DNA of 58,822 bases from Candidatus Omnitrophota bacterium (GTDB lineage: Bacteria > Omnitrophota > Gorgyraeia > Duberdicusellales > 4484-171), in the NCBI GenBank assembly GCA_018818105.1, contig JAHISK010000130.1:1-58822 (forward strand), in the 5' to 3' direction. Position numbers and translations under genes: made by a program. Under the pieces are notes generated by a model that was not told where the DNA came from, made no database searches, and saw only the letters and a program-made list of their open reading frames with translations. Shown here piece after piece: positions 58,396 through 58,822 of the stretch (positions are counted from its first letter, which is position 1; each line of letters starts with the position of its first letter).

Positions 58396-58614
58396 GGTAT
58401 TGTCAAAAGGTTAATCACCAATTTTAATAATTTTCAAATTACAAATTCAGCCAAAGGCTGACCAGCCTCAGGCTGGAAATCTCAATATCCAATACTCAAA
58501 ATTCCAAACAATACGAAAACATTGATGTTTTGGTCATTTGAAAATTGGAATTTGTAGCTTATTTGTTATTTGGTGCTTGTAATTTGTTATTTTTATACAC
58601 ATTTTGACATTACC
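58396..58614. mobile_element. Full-length P1 palindromic element with GGTAWTGTCAAAA inverted ends
   Basis: Left end GGTATTGTCAAAA (58396-58408) and right end TTTTGACATTACC (58602-58614) are inverted partners with one mismatch. Inside are the CAGCCAAAGGCTG / CCAGCCTCAGGCTGG double hairpin (58448-58476) and the paired CAAATTACAAGCACC-type arms. 219 nt in total; no coding capacity. Non-autonomous, MITE-like. Confidence 0.8.
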
Positions 58615-58709
58615 GTAGTGTCCCCTTTTTCATAAATTATACCATTATTAAGGTTGATATAAAAGTCTCATATTTTGAAGGCAAAAAAACCCGGATATTT
58701 ATGTTTTTG

Positions 58710-58822
58710 GGGCGGCTAATATTTTATACGATGAATTATATCGGGGAATGACGTGGTCGTGGAAGGAACGTTGCCATAACCGTTTGTTGAACGGTTGCCA
58801 ATTATTATTTTTTACATTTTGA
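58710..58822 (-). pseudogene. Fragment of a Y1/REP-associated transposase (cut by window edge)
   Basis: On the minus strand a frame reads NNWQPFNKRLWQRSFHDHVIPRYNSSYKILAAPKT then stops at about 58713-58715. The LWQRSFHDHVI segment matches the conserved C-terminal part of Y1-type transposases. The following residues have lost the usual pattern, so the 3' end is degenerate. The 5' part is outside the window. Confidence 0.55.

Noticed and set aside
58779..58797. AACCGTT-TGTTG-AACGGTT hairpin as a terminator
   Set aside because: The hairpin lies within the transposase-like frame on the minus strand. The plus-strand A/T-rich tail is not a clean T-run.

Overview
The window is AT-rich bacterial chromosome in which almost every gene lies on the minus strand, plus one small plus-strand block at about 34.8-40.0 kb. 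The gene set suggests an uncultured Gram-negative bacterium, possibly an Omnitrophota-like lineage. It combines lipoproteins and a pilus/type II secretion ATPase with SpoVG, ComM, DprA, two GH57 glucanotransferase/amylase-type enzymes, citramalate-based isoleucine synthesis, HicAB modules and abundant palindromic intergenic repeats. This placement is inference: no rRNA or other phylogenetic marker is present.

Layout. 0-2.4 kb: accessory end with a fragment of a dispersed repeat, a secreted HEAT-like protein, a HicAB pair and a 3-methyladenine glycosylase. 2.4-5.9 kb: metal locus (Mn/heavy-metal exporter family protein, FeoA, FeoB, lipoprotein). 6.0-10.2 kb: YggS, a radical SAM protein, mannose-1-phosphate guanylyltransferase and a secreted beta-propeller-like protein. 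10.5-13.9 kb: tRNA-Phe(GAA), then spoVG-dprA-comM-yraN read right to left as a tight overlapping operon. 14.1-18.4 kb: regulatory block (ECF sigma, zinc-finger anti-sigma, two CheY-like regulators, PilZ protein, zinc-ribbon protein) with a decayed REP-associated transposase. 18.5-34.6 kb: GT-C/TPR membrane protein followed by amino-acid genes (aroC, aroE, leuA, ilvC, ilvN, ilvB, cimA, lysC and a PGAM-superfamily enzyme that may be a homoserine kinase), with a prepilin peptidase and an HD-GYP protein set among them.

34.8-40.0 kb, plus strand: trmI, a DUF4143 ATPase flanked by a second decayed trmI 3' end (looks like an integration scar), then a membrane protein and a ParA ATPase fused to a glycogen-binding CBM48 domain. 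The orphan AmrS radical SAM gene here is on the minus strand. 40.1-49.1 kb: DUF3108 protein, a cNMP-binding/P-loop/patatin protein, GH1, ACT protein, DUF2934 protein and two GH57 enzymes. Together with ParA-CBM48 these suggest a storage-glucan theme. 49.3-55.0 kb: a mini DHp-like protein with a dual-receiver regulator, a PilB/GspE ATPase and a large secreted Ig-like protein. 55.1-58.8 kb: accessory end with a decayed MNT fragment, one broken and one intact HicBA pair, a second DUF4143 ATPase and a transposase remnant at the window edge.

The most unusual features are: the ParA-CBM48 fusion; the trmI integration scar around an ATPase with a twin-palindrome, possibly leaderless promoter; a ~55-nt hairpin leader shared by the anti-sigma and a response-regulator gene; and a dense population of imperfect palindromic repeats, some with recognisable terminal inverted repeats, several of which supply the ends of proteins.
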